Positions 22,975 to 35,605 of a stretch of DNA of 64,000 bases are shown here, in pieces. The stretch lies in NCBI GenBank assembly GCA_027924585.1, contig BSBM01001436.1, positions 124,001 through 188,000 on the forward strand. Direction: 5' to 3'. Origin of the DNA: Larix kaempferi. Taxonomy: Eukaryota > Streptophyta > Pinopsida > Pinales > Pinaceae. The notes beneath the pieces were generated by a model, which was not told the origin of the DNA, did not search any database, and was given only the letters and a program-made list of their open reading frames with translations. Position 1 is the stretch's first letter, and each line of letters opens with the position of its first letter. The position numbers were made by a program, and so were the translations under genes.

Positions 22975-24059
22975 TTTGACTTATCGCTGGTAGAAACCAA
23001 ATATCCGTCATTGTAAACATGAGCAACATACTGTGAGATTTTATCAAACGGATTACCTATTTCACCAGGCCAATTAGATATATGAATAAAACTGTGAAAC
23101 TGTATGCAGGGAGCAAATACACTATTCCAAATAAGAAATCTAGATTAAATCATCTTAATTCTTTACAGGGACAAGGTTCGGAATGCTCCCGAAAGGGTAG
23201 GTGTGTTGCGGGAGCCATTTGCTCTCGGCCCGGCTGCCAGGGGGAAAAAGGGTGACCTTCGTCACGGTGCTTTTAATGATAAGTGGCGGGCGAGTCTGAG
23301 GTCGAAACAAATTTAAAAAACTTAGACCAGGGATGACCCTCCGTGTTGACACACAGGCGAGGGGTTTTAGCCCATACGCTATTGTTATTTAAAATATTTG
23401 ACGGGGCGTCGTACGGCTGGTTCGAGCAGGGGTGATGGCGCCTGGCTTAGGATTTAAATTGGGTAATGAAACTACGCCGGGACTGAGGCTTATGAAAAAA
23501 CCCGAGGGGCTACGGTTTTAGCTTTCGGCTGGGGACATGAAAAGGTCCACGGGGCCTCGGGAGGAAATTTGGAGAAAAACAATAAAACCATCCGTCCAAA
23601 TTGTCATTTTCTTAATTAATATACCAACGACAGGAAATACGAATTTAGACCGCTTTTGACGGGCAAAACAGCTCATGACGGGCATTTTTCCCGTCAACAT
23701 TCAACCAATGCCTATCGTTTTCAAAAAATATAACCCAAAAGCAATATGACGTGTAGAAGGGACAAATTTAAAGGTTAAGATCCTACCTGGCACCGACGAG
23801 GATAGCTGACTGAGGGGGCCACGAATGTGGTCGAGCAAGATGAGATGGAGCGATTTGCGCGGCGTCCAACAGTTGTTTAATCGACAAAAGTTAGCAATGG
23901 GGTCGGTTCAAACCCCCCACCATTTATTTAAATAAGTGGGGCACGTGTGGGGCTTCAATTCAGTGGGTGGCGCATTAAACTCGCGGTTTAAATATCGGTA
24001 CGTCGGCGTCAAATCAAGCCGTCTCGGTTTGCATGCGACCGCCTCTTGCGGGACAACCT

Positions 24060-24860
24060 CGCGAATCTCATCCGCCGTTGCGGAAGGATATAGTGGACGT
24101 TTCCGTCGTTTCGGGGCGCAAAGGCGAATGGCCCACGCAAAATGCCTCCGCGACGCGGAAGAAAAAAAAACGTTCCGCAAAGCTCAACTCGTTCGGGAGG
24201 ATACCGCGGAAGCTTCTGCTATTTCGGGAGAGGTTGGCGAATTGCTTCCGCAAATTGGAACGCGAACGATTAAGTTCTTTTGGCGGCCTCTTCAGGATGA
24301 AAACGTGAAGGCTCTCGAAACTGCGGAAGGCTTTCGTAAGTGGCTTCCGCAGTTTCGGAAGACTTCCGCCAACGCTTCCGCACAAGGTTCTCGCGAATTC
24401 GAGAAAATTTCTAAGTTTTGGCCGCACTCATGAGCATTGCGGGAGGCTTCTTCGAATTCCTCCGCCATTTCGGAGAGAATTCGCCAATGATTCCCATAGC
24501 TTATGAGCAAAATTTAAGTCCCTCTTCGGGAAGTTTACGCGAGTGACTTCCACCAGTTTCGGAAGGATAGCCCGAGAGCTTCCGCGGTTTCGGGCACAAA
24601 AGCTGAATGATTCCGCACAGTTTCCTTGGAGTGTTCCGCAACTTTTCAAAAAATTCTAAGTCTTTTCGGCAAGCTTAGGCGAGTTGTTTCCGCCGTTTCG
24701 GGAGGATAGCCCGAGAGCTTCCGCGGTTTCAGGAACAAAAGTTTCTAAGTCGTTTTGCGGGAGTTTGAGCGAAAATCTTCCGCTACTGCCGGGTTTTTGC
24801 AAATCGTTCCGCGGTTTCGAGGAAGACTTCACGAAAGACTTTCTGTTTGAGAAGCAAAAT
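24060..24860. repeat. CCGNNNTTTCGG motif array in G1 U3 (right LTR)
   Basis: Counterpart of the array at 6060-6950, with the same CG-rich TTCCGC/TTTCGG words and spacing. Confidence 0.65.
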
Positions 24861-25016
24861 CTTCTGGCAGACTTGGAGTTTCTCATGGCAAGATTTTTCT
24901 GTTTAAAAAACAAATATAAAAGATGGGAATGACCCTTAAGGCAGCGTTTCTAAAAAAGTTTAAAGGAGGGGCCCCAATATGTACAAAATTTTTGGGGGGG
25001 GGTTGCTGCAACAACA

Positions 25017-25021
25017 AGGCA
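25017..25021. repeat. Target site duplication AGGCA, right side of G1
   Basis: Matches 565-569. The Copia frame resumes at 25022. Confidence 0.95.
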
Positions 25022-25527
25022 CAAGTGACTATTGTATCACTTTTAATGGTTGCAGTGATAAAGTCTGTGGTTATGTTGATTCTGATTTTGCAGGTGATTT
25101 GGACAAGAGGAGGTCCACTTCAGGTTATGTTTTTACTCTTGCAGGTGGAGCTATTAGTTGGATGTCAAAGCTTCAGAATATTGTTTATTTATCTACTACA
25201 GAGGCAGAATATATAGCTGCTTCACATGCTTGCAAAGAGGCAGTCTGGTTAAAAGGTTTGCTGGGTGAGTTAGGAAAGGTTCATAACTCTATAAAGATTT
25301 TCTGTGATAGTCAAAGTGCTATTCATTTGGCTAAAAATCCAACTTATCACAGTAAGACAAAACATATTCCTATAAAATATCATTTTGTAAGACATGTTAT
25401 TGATGAAGGTGGAGTGGTTCTTGAAAAGGTCCACACTCAAAAGAATAGTGCAGACATGTTCACGAAGCCAGTTACTTCAAATAAGCTACGGTGGTGCTTA
25501 GCTTCTCTAGGCTTGCAGGAAAAGTGA
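25022..25527 (+). pseudogene. Copia copy A, RNase H (right part)
   Basis: The C-terminal RNase H of the Copia polyprotein interrupted at 569. Motifs: YVDSDFAGDL (first acidic residues), STTEAEYIAASHACKEAVWL, FCDSQSAIHLAKNP, and the terminal MFTKPVTSNKLRWCL. It ends at a normal stop (25525-25527), 52 bp before the next LTR. Apart from the G1 insertion this copy is undamaged over the portion visible. Confidence 0.93.
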
Positions 25528-25579
25528 TCAATAGAGCAATGAGCAATGGTATCAGGTAAATTATTGTCAAGGTGGAGAT

Positions 25580-25895
25580 TGTTAGAAACGGGTGACAACC
25601 GGCTATGATGGTAACTATGTAACTAACTAACTAAATATGCAGTTACTAGTAACCGTGTAAGAAATGTATATGTTTCTTGTATTCTCGTAAGAAAATATAT
25701 TGGAGAGTTGTGAGTTGTTGTAAATATTCAGATTCTGAATAATAAGAAACCGATACCATTGCTCCGTGGATGTTTCCCTAAGAGAGGGTTTTACCACGTA
25801 AATCTCTGCGTATATCTCATGTGTGTGTATTTATTGTCTTTCTTGTTTTATTTACTTCCGCTGCATATTGTATTTTGTGGCTATTAGATCCAACA
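25580..25895 (+). repeat. Copia array LTR 1 (shared by A and B)
   Basis: 316 bp, TGTTAGAAACG ... TCCAACA. It is preceded by the polypurine tract AAGGTGGAGAT (25569-25579), as a 3' LTR of A, and followed by a primer site, as a 5' LTR of B. One LTR therefore serves both copies. A TATAT box-like run (25696-25700) and AATAATAAG near 25737 are candidate promoter and polyadenylation signals, unproven. Confidence 0.95.
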
Positions 25896-25897
25896 AG

Positions 25898-25909
25898 TGG
25901 TATCAGAGC
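25898..25909 (+). other. Copia primer-binding site, copy B
   Basis: TGGTATCAGAGC, complementary to initiator Met tRNA, two bases after LTR 1. Identical sites follow LTR 2 (30848-30859), LTR 3 (35359-35370) and LTR 4 (40330-40341). Confidence 0.97.
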
Positions 25910-26024
25910 TTGGTAGAAAGCCACAGAGAACGAGAAAGCCGAATGATCATTGTTTTGAGAAATTTAAATTCGTTTTACGGGTCAAAATCTACCGGAGGAG
26001 AGAACCCTGAAGCCTGAGGAGAAG

Positions 26025-26144
26025 GGCGGTAATCTTCAACTACCGTGGGTCCATTGCTTACCCAGGCGCGGTAGTGTTGAGGTGCACTTACGAAATTCAA
26101 ATTCAGGAAATTACCGCGGCACATTACCATCGGGGAGCGCGGTA
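26025..26144 (+). repeat. Leader half-site cluster (alternating CGCGGTA / TACCGCG), copy B
   Basis: About 120 bases in the untranslated leader, beginning 115 bases after the primer site, carry five alternating half-sites (GCGGTA, TACCGYG, CGCGGTA, TACCGCG, CGCGGTA) able to form consecutive hairpins. The second site reads TACCGTG here. Equivalent clusters: 30975-31094 (C), 35486-35605 (D), 40457-40576 (E). The rest of the leader (26145-26547) is AT-rich and noncoding. Confidence 0.75.
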
Positions 26145-26547
26145 CTGTTCTCTGTTTGAGGTAAAACGTAAATAGTTATTTTTTGCTTGAGATTTCACGT
26201 GAAAGAAAAATTGCTGCCGTGAAAATTGATGTTGGTTTAATATATGAAATGTATATGGCCGTGAAAAATTGATGCCGTGAATATTTGAAATGTTCTTGAG
26301 ATATAAAGCATATGGTGGATGGGAGTTATAAGGGATGGTTTATTAAAAGGTTTTTTTGTTATAAGGTTTAATGGTGGGAGTTATAAGGTTTAATATATTA
26401 TTTCTTGATTGTTTAAAAAAATAAAATAAGAAATAAAACCTTTATTCCATTGTTTTTTGGAATTTTTTAAATTATAAAACCTTTATTCCATTATTTCAAA
26501 AAGGGTTTCCCTTATAAAGTTTTTTGACCTGGTGTTTTCTTGAGAAA

Positions 26548-29500
26548 ATGGCAAAAACGCAGAGTGTTAAGTTTGAAATTGAGAAGTTCAATGGGAGCAA
26601 TAATTTCGAGTTGTGGAAGGTCAAGATGCGGGATATGATCGTGCAGCAAGGAGTGGCGAAGGCACTGGCAGGGAAAATAAAGAAACCCGCAGATATTTCA
26701 GATGGAGACTGGAGCGAGATGGATGAAAGAGCTCTCAGTGCTATTCGTCTGTGCTTGGCCGATGATGTTTTATTTAACATCATGTCTGAAACTACAGCAG
26801 CAGGTCTCTGGACAAAGTTGGAAAGTTTGTAGATGACTAAATCCTTGACGAATAAAATCCTCCTGAAGCGGCAGTTGTTTACCTTGCGTATGAAAGAAGG
26901 TACAAAGATTTCTGAACACTTGAATGCGTTCAATACTCTTATTTGTCAGTTGACTAGTATGGAAGATATTATTAAATCTGAAGACAAGGTGATTTTACTG
27001 TTGTGCTCTTTGCTTGAGTCATGGGCACATTTTGTAACCTCTATCAGTTTTAGTTCTACTGAGTCTATTACCTTCGATGAAGTTCTGGGAGCCTTACTTT
27101 CTGAGGAAACTCGAAAGAAATCTAGTCTTGAAACCTCGACATCAGAAGTAATGGTGGCCAGAGGAAGAACCAGTGAAAGAGGACAACATTCAAAGGGTAC
27201 ATCAAGGTCAAAGTCGAAGGGAAAAAAGAGTAAATTGAAGTGTTGGTACTGCAACAACGCAGGACATCTGAAGAAAGATTGCTGGAAATGCAAGCGATCT
27301 TCTGAGGAGGAGGACTCTACAAAGGAGGCAAACATAGCTGAGAATGATTCAGGTATGATCGATGAGGTATTATCTACATCTATTGTTTCACAATACCATT
27401 CTGACGGGTTAATTGATTCTGGAGCATCTCACCACATGTGTCTTCATAGAAATTGGTATTCGTCATACCAATCTATAGATGACGAGGTAGTTTATATGGG
27501 AAATAATGTTACATGTAAAACTGTTGGGGTAGGGAGTATCAGAATTAAAATGTATGATGGGACTGTTAGGACTCTAACAGATGTGAGACATGTACCTGAA
27601 TTAAGGAAGAACTTGATATCAATGGGAGTTCTTGATGATGCTGGTTACAAATTTACAGTTCAAGGTGGAGTTATGAAGATATCAAAAGGTATCTTGGTTG
27701 TTATGAAAGCAAACAGAGTTGGGAACCTGTATAGACTTGAAGGGAGGACGGAAGTTGATCACGCAACAGTAGCATCGGTTGGTGCAGCAGCAGACATCAC
27801 TCGTCTATGGCATCAGCGGTTAGGTCATATCAGCGAAAGAGGTATGAAGGTACTTGTTGATCGAAAGTTGCTTCCTAGTTTAAAATCTGTAGATTTGAAG
27901 TTTTTTGAGCACTGTATTTATGGTAAACAGGCTAGACAAAAATTTAAATCTGGAAAACACACAAGTAAAGGTATCCTAGACTACATACATTCTGATCTTT
28001 GGGGTCCGTCTCCAAAAATTTCTTATGGGCGATCGTCATATTTCGTCAGTTTTATAGATGATTACTCGAGGAAAGTTTGGATCTATTTATTGAAGAGAAA
28101 AGCTGATGTTTTTGATATATTTAAGCAGTTTAGAGCTTTGGTTGAAAAGAGCACTGGAAGGTTCATTAAATGTCTTAGAACAGATAATGGAACCGAATTT
28201 ACTTCGAAGGAGTTTGATAATTATTGCAAGCAGGATGGGATTGAGAGGCATAAGACCACTGTTTACACTCCGCAGCAGAACGGCATTGCTGAACGCATGA
28301 ACAGGACTCTTCTTGAAAGAGCAAGGAGTATGCTCAGTAATGCGAAGTTGCAGCACGAATTGTGGGGAGAGGCATTGATTACAGCTTGTTACCTGGTCAA
28401 TCGATCACCATCAAGAGCAATTGACTGCAAAATTCCAGAAGAGGTATGGATAGGTCAATCATGTGATTATTCTAATCTTAGAGTATTTGGTTGTGAAGCC
28501 TATGCACTTATTCCAAAAAATCAGTGTTCCAAACTAGATCCTAAGTCAAGAAAATTGATCTTTGTTGGATATGGGGATGGTGTTAAGGGATATAGGTTGT
28601 GGAATCCTACTGTCCACAAAATCATCATAAACAGAGATGAAAAATTTGATGAACTTTCTCTGACAAATTTCGATGTAAGTAATGATATGAAACAGGCTAA
28701 AGTACCACAGTTTCAGCAAATTCAGTTTGATACTCAGTCATCTGGGAGGGGCACTCATGAGGATGTCCAGGAAGAGGATATTCATGAGGACACTCCTTAG
28801 GAAGAGGATGAGCAGACAGAAATAGAGGAAATACCACAGCAAACTCTACGGAGATCTACACAGAACAGAACTTTTCCAAAGAGGTATGATGATTTTGTTT
28901 TCATTTCTAATGAAGGAGAACCTGACAGTTATAAGGAAGCATTAGAAGTGTCTGACAGTGACAAATGGAAACATGCAATGAAAGAATAAATGGATTCTTT
29001 GGCAAAGAACAAAACGTGGGATATTGTGGAACTTCCAGAGAGTAGGAAAGTGGTTGGCTGCAAATGGGTGTACAAACTGAAGAAAGGAGCTGATGAAACT
29101 GTTCCGAAGTACAAAGCGAGACTGGTTGCAAAAGGATTTTCTCAGAAAGCAGGTATTGACTTTCATGAGATTTTTTCACCAGTTGTAAAACTTGTTTCTA
29201 TCAGAATTTTGTTAGCACTAGTTGCTTTATATGATTTGGAGTTAGAGCAGCTAGATGTCAAAACAACTTTCTTACATGGAGATTTAGATGAAGAAATTTT
29301 CATGGAACAATCAGAAGGGTTAGTTCAAAATCGCAACAAGAGGTTTGTTTGCAAGCTCAAAAAATCATTGTATGGCCTGAGACAGTCTCCCAGGCAATGG
29401 TACAATAAGTTTGATTCTTTCATGGTGAGTCAGAATTTTACCAGGAGTGAGTATGATCATTGTGTGTACTTTAAAAAGTTGGAAAATGACATGTTCATTA

Positions 29501-30492
29501 TTTTGGTATTGTATGTTGATGATATGCTTGTCGCAAGCAAGAGCATGTTTGAAATCAGCAGGTTAAAGGCTCAGTTGGCTAGGACGTTTGATATGAAGGA
29601 TCTAGGAGCAGCAAATCAGATCTTGGGCACGCAGATACACAGAGACAGGAAAAATGGCAAGCTGTGGTTATCACAAAAGTAGTATGTGTAGAAAATACTT
29701 CAGAAATTCGGTATCGATAAGCTGAAACCTTCTAGTATCCCTTTAGCTTCTCATTTCAAGCTTTCTTCAGGTTTGAGTCCTAAAAATGATGAAGAAAAGC
29801 AGTATATGTCTCGTGTACTATATGCTAATGCAGTAGGAAGTTTGATGTATGCGATGATAAGTACAAGACCATATATTTCACATGCAGTTGGTGTTGTCAG
29901 TAGATACATGGAAAATCTAGGAAAAGAGCATTGGGCAGCAGTGAAATGGGTGCTTCGGTATCTTAGAGGCACAAGTGACTATTGTGTCAGTTTTAATGGT
30001 TGCAGTGATAAAGCTTGTGGTTATGTTAATTCTGATTTTGCAGGTGATTTGGACAAGAGGAGTTCCACTTGATGTTATGTTTTTACTCTTGCAGGTGGAG
30101 ATATTAGTTGGATGTCAAAGCTTCAGAATATTGTTGCTTTATCTACTACAGAGGAAGAATATATAGCTGCTTCACATGCTTGTAAAGAGGCAGTCTGGTT
30201 AAAAGGTTTGCTGGGTGAGTTAGGAAAGGTTCAGAACTCTATAAAGATTTTCTGTGATAGTCAAAGTGCTATTCATTGGGCTAAAAATCCAGCTTATCAC
30301 AGTAAGACAAAACATATTCCTGTAAAATATCATTTTGTAAGACATGTTATTGATGAAGGTGGAGTGGTTCTTGAAAAGATCCACACTCAAAAGAATAGTG
30401 CAGACATGTTCACGAAGCCAGTTACTTCAGAGAAGCTACGGTGGTGCTTAGCTTCTCTAGACTTGCAGGAAAAGAGATCAATAGAGCAATGA
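26548..30492 (+). pseudogene. Copia copy B gag-pol, frame kept but six stops
   Basis: Polyprotein frame of 1,315 codons from ATG 26548 (MAKTQSV) to 30492 with no frameshift. Domains: Gag, zinc knuckle at 27241-27285, protease LIDSGASHHM near 27412, integrase (LWHQRLGHIS, RTDNGTEF, PQQNGIAERM), RT with YVDDM near 29513, RNase H. In-frame stops: TAG 26830-26832, TAG 28798-28800, TAA 28987-28989, TAG 29680-29682, TAG 29689-29691, TGA 30070-30072. The RNase H motif reads YVNSDFAG, with Asp changed to Asn, and STTEEEY in place of STTEAEY. The last residues (KRSIEQ) extend past the stop seen in A and D. Confidence 0.93.
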
Positions 30493-30529
30493 GAAATGGT
30501 ATCAGGTAAATGTTTTTCAAGGTGGAGAT

Positions 30530-30845
30530 TGTTAGAAACGGGTGACAACCGGCTATGATGGTAACTATGTAACTGACTAACTAAATATGCAGTTACCAGT
30601 AACCGTGTAAGAAATGTAAATGTTTCTTATATTCTCGTAAGAGTAGATATTGGAGAGTTGTGAGTTGTTGTAAATCTTCAGATTCTGAATAATAAGAAAC
30701 CGATACCATTGCTCCGTGGATGTTTCCCTAAGAGAGGGTTTTACCACGTAAATCTCTGCGTATATCTCATGTGTGTGTATTTATTGTCTTTCTTGTTTTA
30801 TTTACTTCCGCTGCATATTGTATTTTGTGGCTGTTAGATCCAACA
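30530..30845 (+). repeat. Copia array LTR 2 (shared by B and C)
   Basis: 316 bp, TGTTAGAAACG ... TCCAACA, flanked by the polypurine tract of B and the primer site of C. Confidence 0.95.
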
Positions 30846-30974
30846 AGTGGTATCAGAGCTTGGTAGAAAGCCACAGAGAACGAGAAAGCCGAATGATCAT
30901 TGTTTTGAGAAATTTAAATTCGTTTTATGGGTCAAAAGCTACCGGAGGAGAGAACCCTGAAGCCTGAGGAGAAG

Positions 30975-31094
30975 GGCGGTAATCTTCAACTACCGCAGGT
31001 CCATTGCTTACCCAGGCGCGGTAGTGTTGAGGTGCACTTACGAAATTCAAATTCAAGAATTTACCGCGGCACATTAGCATCGGGGAGCGCGGTA
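30975..31094 (+). repeat. Leader half-site cluster, copy C
   Basis: Same five half-sites as in B. The second reads TACCGCA. The leader downstream (31095-31518) is AT-rich with no gene. It contains a 19-bp partial duplication of GTGAAAAAATTGATGCYG that B lacks. Confidence 0.7.
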
Positions 31095-31518
31095 CTGTTC
31101 TCTGTTTGAGGTAAAACGTAAATAGTTATTTTTTGTTTGAGATTTCATGTGAAAGAAAAATTGCTGCCGTGAAAATTGATGTTGGTTTAATATATGAAAT
31201 GTATATGGCCGTGAAAAATTGATGCCGTCCGTGAAAAAATTGATGCTGTGAATATTTGAAATGTTCTTGAGATATAAAGCATATGGTGGATGGGAGTTAT
31301 AAGGGATGGTTTATTAAAAGGTTTTTTTGTTATAAGGTTTAAAGGTGGGAGTTATAAGGTTTAATATATTATTTCTTGATTGTTTAAAAAAAAAAAATAA
31401 GAAATAAAACCTTTATTCCATTGTTTTTTGGAATTTTTTAAATTATAAAACCTTTATTCCATTATTTCAAAAAGGGTTTCCCTTATAAAGTTTTTTGACC
31501 TGGTGTTTTCTTGAGAAA

Positions 31519-34500
31519 ATGGCAAAAACGCAGAGTGTTAAGTTTGAAATTGAGAAGTTCAATGGGAGCAATAATTTCGAGTTGTGGAAGGTCAAGATGC
31601 GGGATATGCTCGTGCAGCAAGGAGTGGCGAAGGCACTGGCAGGGAAAATAAAGAAACCCGCATATATTTCAGATGGAGACTGGAGCGAGATGGATGAAAG
31701 AGCTCTCAGTGCTATTCGTCTGTGCTTGGCCGACGATGTTTTATTTAACATCGTGTCTGAAACTACAGCAGCAGGTCTCTGGACAAAGTTGGAAAGTTTG
31801 TACATGACTAAATCCTCGACGAATAAAATCCTCCTGAAGCGGAAGTTGTTTACCTTGCGTATGAAAGAAAGTACAAAGATTTCTGAACACTTGAATGCAT
31901 TCAATACTCTTATTTGTCAGTTGACTAGTATGGAAGATATTATTAAATCTGAAGACAAGGCGATTTTGCTGTTGTGCTCTCTGCCTGAGTCATGGGCACA
32001 TTTTGTAACCTCTATTAGTTTTAGTTCTACTGAGTCTATTACCTTTGATGAAGTTGTGGGAGCCTTACTTTCTGAGGAAACTCGAAAGAAATGTAGTCTT
32101 GAAACCTCAACATCAGAAGTAATGGTGGCCAGAGGAAGAACCAGTGAAAGAGGACAACATTCAAAGGGTACATCAAGGTCAAAGTCGAAGGGCAAAAAGA
32201 GTAAATTGAAGTGTTGGTACTGCAATAAAGCAGGACATCTGAAGAAAGATTGTTGGAAACGCAAGCGAGCTTCTGAGGAGGAGGACTCTACAAAGGAGGT
32301 GAACATACCTGAGAATGATTCAGGTATGATCGATGAGGTATTATCTACATCTACTGTTTCACAATACCATTCTGACTGGTTAATTGATTCTGGAGCATCT
32401 CACCACATGTGTCTTCATAGAAATTGGTATTCGTCATACCAATCTATAGATGACGGGGTGGTTTATATGGGAAATAATGTTACATGTAAAACTGTTGGGG
32501 TAGGGAGTATCAGAATTAAAATGTATGATGGGACTGTTAGGACTCGAACAGATGTGAGACATGTACCTGACTTAAGGAAGAACTTGATATCAATGGGAGT
32601 TCTTGATGATGTTGGTTACAAGTTTACAGTTCAAGGTGGAGTTATGAAGATATCGAAAGGTATCTTGGTTGTTATGAAAGCAAACAGAGTTGGGAACCTG
32701 TATAGACTTGAAGGGAGGACGGAAGTTGATCACGCAACAGTAGCATCGGTTGGTGCAGCAGCAGACATCACTCGTCTATGGCATCAGCGGTTAGGTCATA
32801 TCAGCAAAAGAGGTATGAAGGTACTTGTTGATCGAAAGTTGCATCCTAGTTTAAAATATGTATATTTGAAGTTTTTTGAGCACTTTATTTATGGTAAACA
32901 GGCTAGACAAAAATTTAAATCTGGAAAACACACAAGTAAAGGTATCCTAGACTACATACATTCTGATCTTTGGGGTCCATCTCCAAAAATTTCTTATGGG
33001 GGATCGTCATATTTCGTCAGTTTTATAGATGATTACTCGAGGAAAGTTTGGATCTATTTATTGAAGAGAAAAGCTGATGTTTTTTATATATTTAAGCAGT
33101 TTAGAGCTTTGGTTGAAAAGAGCACTGGTAGGTTCATTAAATGTCTTAGAACAGATAATGGAACCGAATTTACTTCGAAGGTGTTTGATAATTATTGCAA
33201 GCAGGATGGGATTGAGAGGCATAAGACCACTGTTTACACTCCGCAGCAGAACGGCGTTACTGAACGCATGAGGATGTCCAGGAAGAGGATATTCATGAGG
33301 CCACTCCTCAGGAAGAGGATGAGCAGACAGAAATAGAGGAAATACCACAGCAAACTCTATGGAGATCTACACGGAACAGAACTTTTCCAAAGAGGTATGA
33401 TGATTTTGTTTTCATTTCTAATGAAGGGGAACCTGACAGTTATAAGGAAGCATTAGAAGTGTCTGACCGTGACAAATGGAAACATGCAATGAAAGAAGAA
33501 ATGGATTCTTTGGCAAAAAACAAAACGTGGGATATTGTGGAACTTCCAGAGAGTAGGAAAGTGGTTGGCTGCAAATGGGTGTACAAACTGAAGAAAGGAG
33601 CTGATGAAACTGTTCTGAAGTACAAAGCGAGACTGGTTGCAAAAGGATTTTCTCAGAAAGCAGGTATTGAATTTCATGAGATTTTTTCACCAGTTGTAAA
33701 ACTTGTTTCTATCAGAATTTTGTTAGCACTAGTTGCTTTATATGATTTGGAGTTAGAGCAGCTAGATGTCAAAACAGCTTTCTTACATGGAGATTTAGAT
33801 GAAGAAATTTTCATGGAACAACCAGAAGGGTTCGTTCAAAATCGCAACAAGAGGTTTGTTTTCAAGCTCAAAAAATCATTGTATGGCCTGAGACAGTCTC
33901 CCAGGAAATGGTACAAGAAGTTTGATTCTTTCATGGTGAGTCAGAATTTTACCAGGAGTGAGTATGATCATTGTGTGTACTTTAAAAAGTTGAAAAATGA
34001 CATGTTCATTATTTTGGTATTGTATGTTGATGATATGCTTGTCGCAAGCAGGAGCATGTTTGAAATCAGTAGGTTAAAGGCTTAGTTGGCTAGGACGTTT
34101 GATATGAAGGATCTAGGAGCAGCAAATCAGATCTTGGGCATGCAGATACACAGAGACAGGAAAAATGGCAAGCTGTAGTTATCACAAAAGAAGTATGTGG
34201 AGAAAATACTTCGGAAATTCGGTATGGATAACGTGAAACCTTCTAGTATCCCTTTAGCTTCTCATTTCAAGCTTTCTTCATGTTTGAGTCCTAAAAATGA
34301 TGAAGAAAAGCAGTATATGTCTCGTGTACCATATGCTAATGCAGTAGGAAGTTTGATGTATGCAATGATAAGTACAAGGCCAGATATTTCACATGCAGTT
34401 GGTGTTGTCAGTAGATACATGGCAAATCTAGGAAAAGAGCATTGGGCAGCAGTGAAATGGGTGCTTCGGTATCTTAGAGGCACAAGTGACTATTGTATCA

Positions 34501-34988
34501 CTTTTAATGGTTGCAATGATAAAGTCTGTGGTTATGTTGATTCTGATTTTGCAGGTGATTTGGACAAGAGGAGGTCCACTTCAGGTTATGTTTTTACTCT
34601 TGCAGGTGGAGCTATTAGTTGGATGTCAAAGCTTCAGAATATTGTTGCTTTATCTACTACAGAGGCAGAATATATAGCTGCTTCACATGCTTGCAAAGAG
34701 GCAGTCTGGTTAAAAGGTTTGCTGGGTGAGTTAGGAAAGGTTCAGAACTCTATAAAGATTTTCTGTGATAGTCAAAGTGCTATTCATTTGGCTAAAAATC
34801 CAGCTTATCACAGTAAGACAAAACATATTCCTGTAAAATATCATTTTGTAAGACATGTTATTGATGAAGGTGGAGTGGTTCTTGAAAAGGTCCACACTCA
34901 AAAGAATAGTGCAGACATGTTCACGAAGCTAGTTACTTCAGAGAAGCTACGGTGGTGCTTAGCTTCTCTAGGCTTGCAACAAAAGTGA
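31519..34988 (+). pseudogene. Copia copy C gag-pol, 460-bp deletion and two stops
   Basis: Open from ATG 31519 through Gag, zinc knuckle, protease (DSGASHH) and most of integrase (TDNGTEF, PQQNGVTERM). A 460-bp deletion at about 33270-33275 then joins CGCATGA to TCATGAGGATG and shifts the frame, removing the integrase C-terminus. The shared CATGA at the two ends suggests microhomology-mediated loss. RT and RNase H continue in the shifted frame to 34988, with TAG at 34083-34085 and TAG at 34176-34178. RT YVDDM is present near 34026. Relative to D, integrase residues also vary (for example FYIF for FDIF). Confidence 0.93.
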
Positions 34989-35040
34989 TCAATAGAGCAA
35001 TGAGCAATGGTATCAAGTAAATTGTTGTCAAGGTGGAGAT

Positions 35041-35356
35041 TGTTAGAAACGGGTGACAACCGGCTATGACCGTAACTATGTAACTGACTAACTAAATATG
35101 TAGTTACTAGTAACCGTGTCAGAAATTCATATGTTTCTTGTATTCTCGTAAGAAAAGATATTGGAGAGTTGTGAGTTGTTGTAAATCTTGAGATTCTGAA
35201 TAATAAGAAACCGATACCATTGCTCCATGGATGTTTCCCTAAGAGAGAGTTTTACCACGTAAATCTCTGCGTATATCTCATGTGTGTGTATTTATTGTCT
35301 TTCTTGTTTTATTTACTTCCGTTGCATATTGTATTTTTTGGCTGTTAGGTCCGACA
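35041..35356 (+). repeat. Copia array LTR 3 (shared by C and D)
   Basis: 316 bp, TGTTAGAAACG ... TCCGACA. It is the most divergent of the four LTRs by eye (for example CTATGACCG, GTGTCAGAAATTCAT). Confidence 0.95.
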
Positions 35357-35485
35357 AGTGGTATCAGAGCTTGGTAGAAAGCCACAGAGAACGAGAAAGC
35401 CGAATGATCATTGTTTTGAGAAATTTAAATTCGTTTTACGGGTCAAAAGCTACCGGAGGAGAGAACCCTGAAGCCTGAGGAGAAG

Positions 35486-35605
35486 GGCGGTAATCTTCAA
35501 CTACCGCGGGTCCATTGCTTACCCAGGCGCGGTAGTGTTGAGGTGCACTTATGAAATTCAAATTCAGGAAATTACCGCGGCACATTACCATCGAGGAGTG
35601 CGGTA
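35486..35605 (+). repeat. Leader half-site cluster, copy D
   Basis: The central hairpin CTACCGCGGGT ... ACCCAGGCGCGGTAG (35501-35535) is perfect at its base. The last half-site reads TGCGGTA. The rest of the leader to 36029 is AT-rich and noncoding. Confidence 0.75.

Larger units (their letters stand above)
570..25016 (-). mobile_element. G1: giant-LTR Ty3/Gypsy retrotransposon (OTA/Tat-like)
   Basis: A full-length Ty3/Gypsy element on the minus strand. The LTRs are 570-7070 (3') and 14257-25016 (5', enlarged by the nested G2). The primer-binding site is at 14234-14251, gag-protease at 14223-11500 and pol at 11551-8129. LTRs begin TGTTGATGCC and end GCAACAACA on the plus strand, with AGGCA target duplications outside. 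Domain order is Gag, protease, an archaeal-like RNase H, RT, the usual Gypsy RNase H, integrase. A second RNase H is known from the plant Tat lineage; here it lies before RT. I see no convincing polypurine tract next to the 3' LTR. By eye the LTRs differ by roughly 2 percent, so this is not a recent insertion. Without G2 the element is about 20.2 kb, of which 13 kb is LTR. Confidence 0.93.
14257..25016 (-). repeat. G1 5' LTR (right), interrupted by G2
   Basis: Same boundaries as the left LTR (TGTTGATGCC ... GCAACAACA). It is 10,760 bp long because G2 (16635-20893) and its 5-bp target duplication sit inside the long reading frame. The 245-bp duplication and the CCG/TTTCGG array (about 24060-24860) are also present. 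Confidence 0.95.

Noticed and set aside
25898-25909. tRNA gene at the TGGTATCAGAGC sites
   Set aside because: Only the 12-base complement of a tRNA 3' end is present. No cloverleaf surrounds it, and each copy directly follows an LTR.
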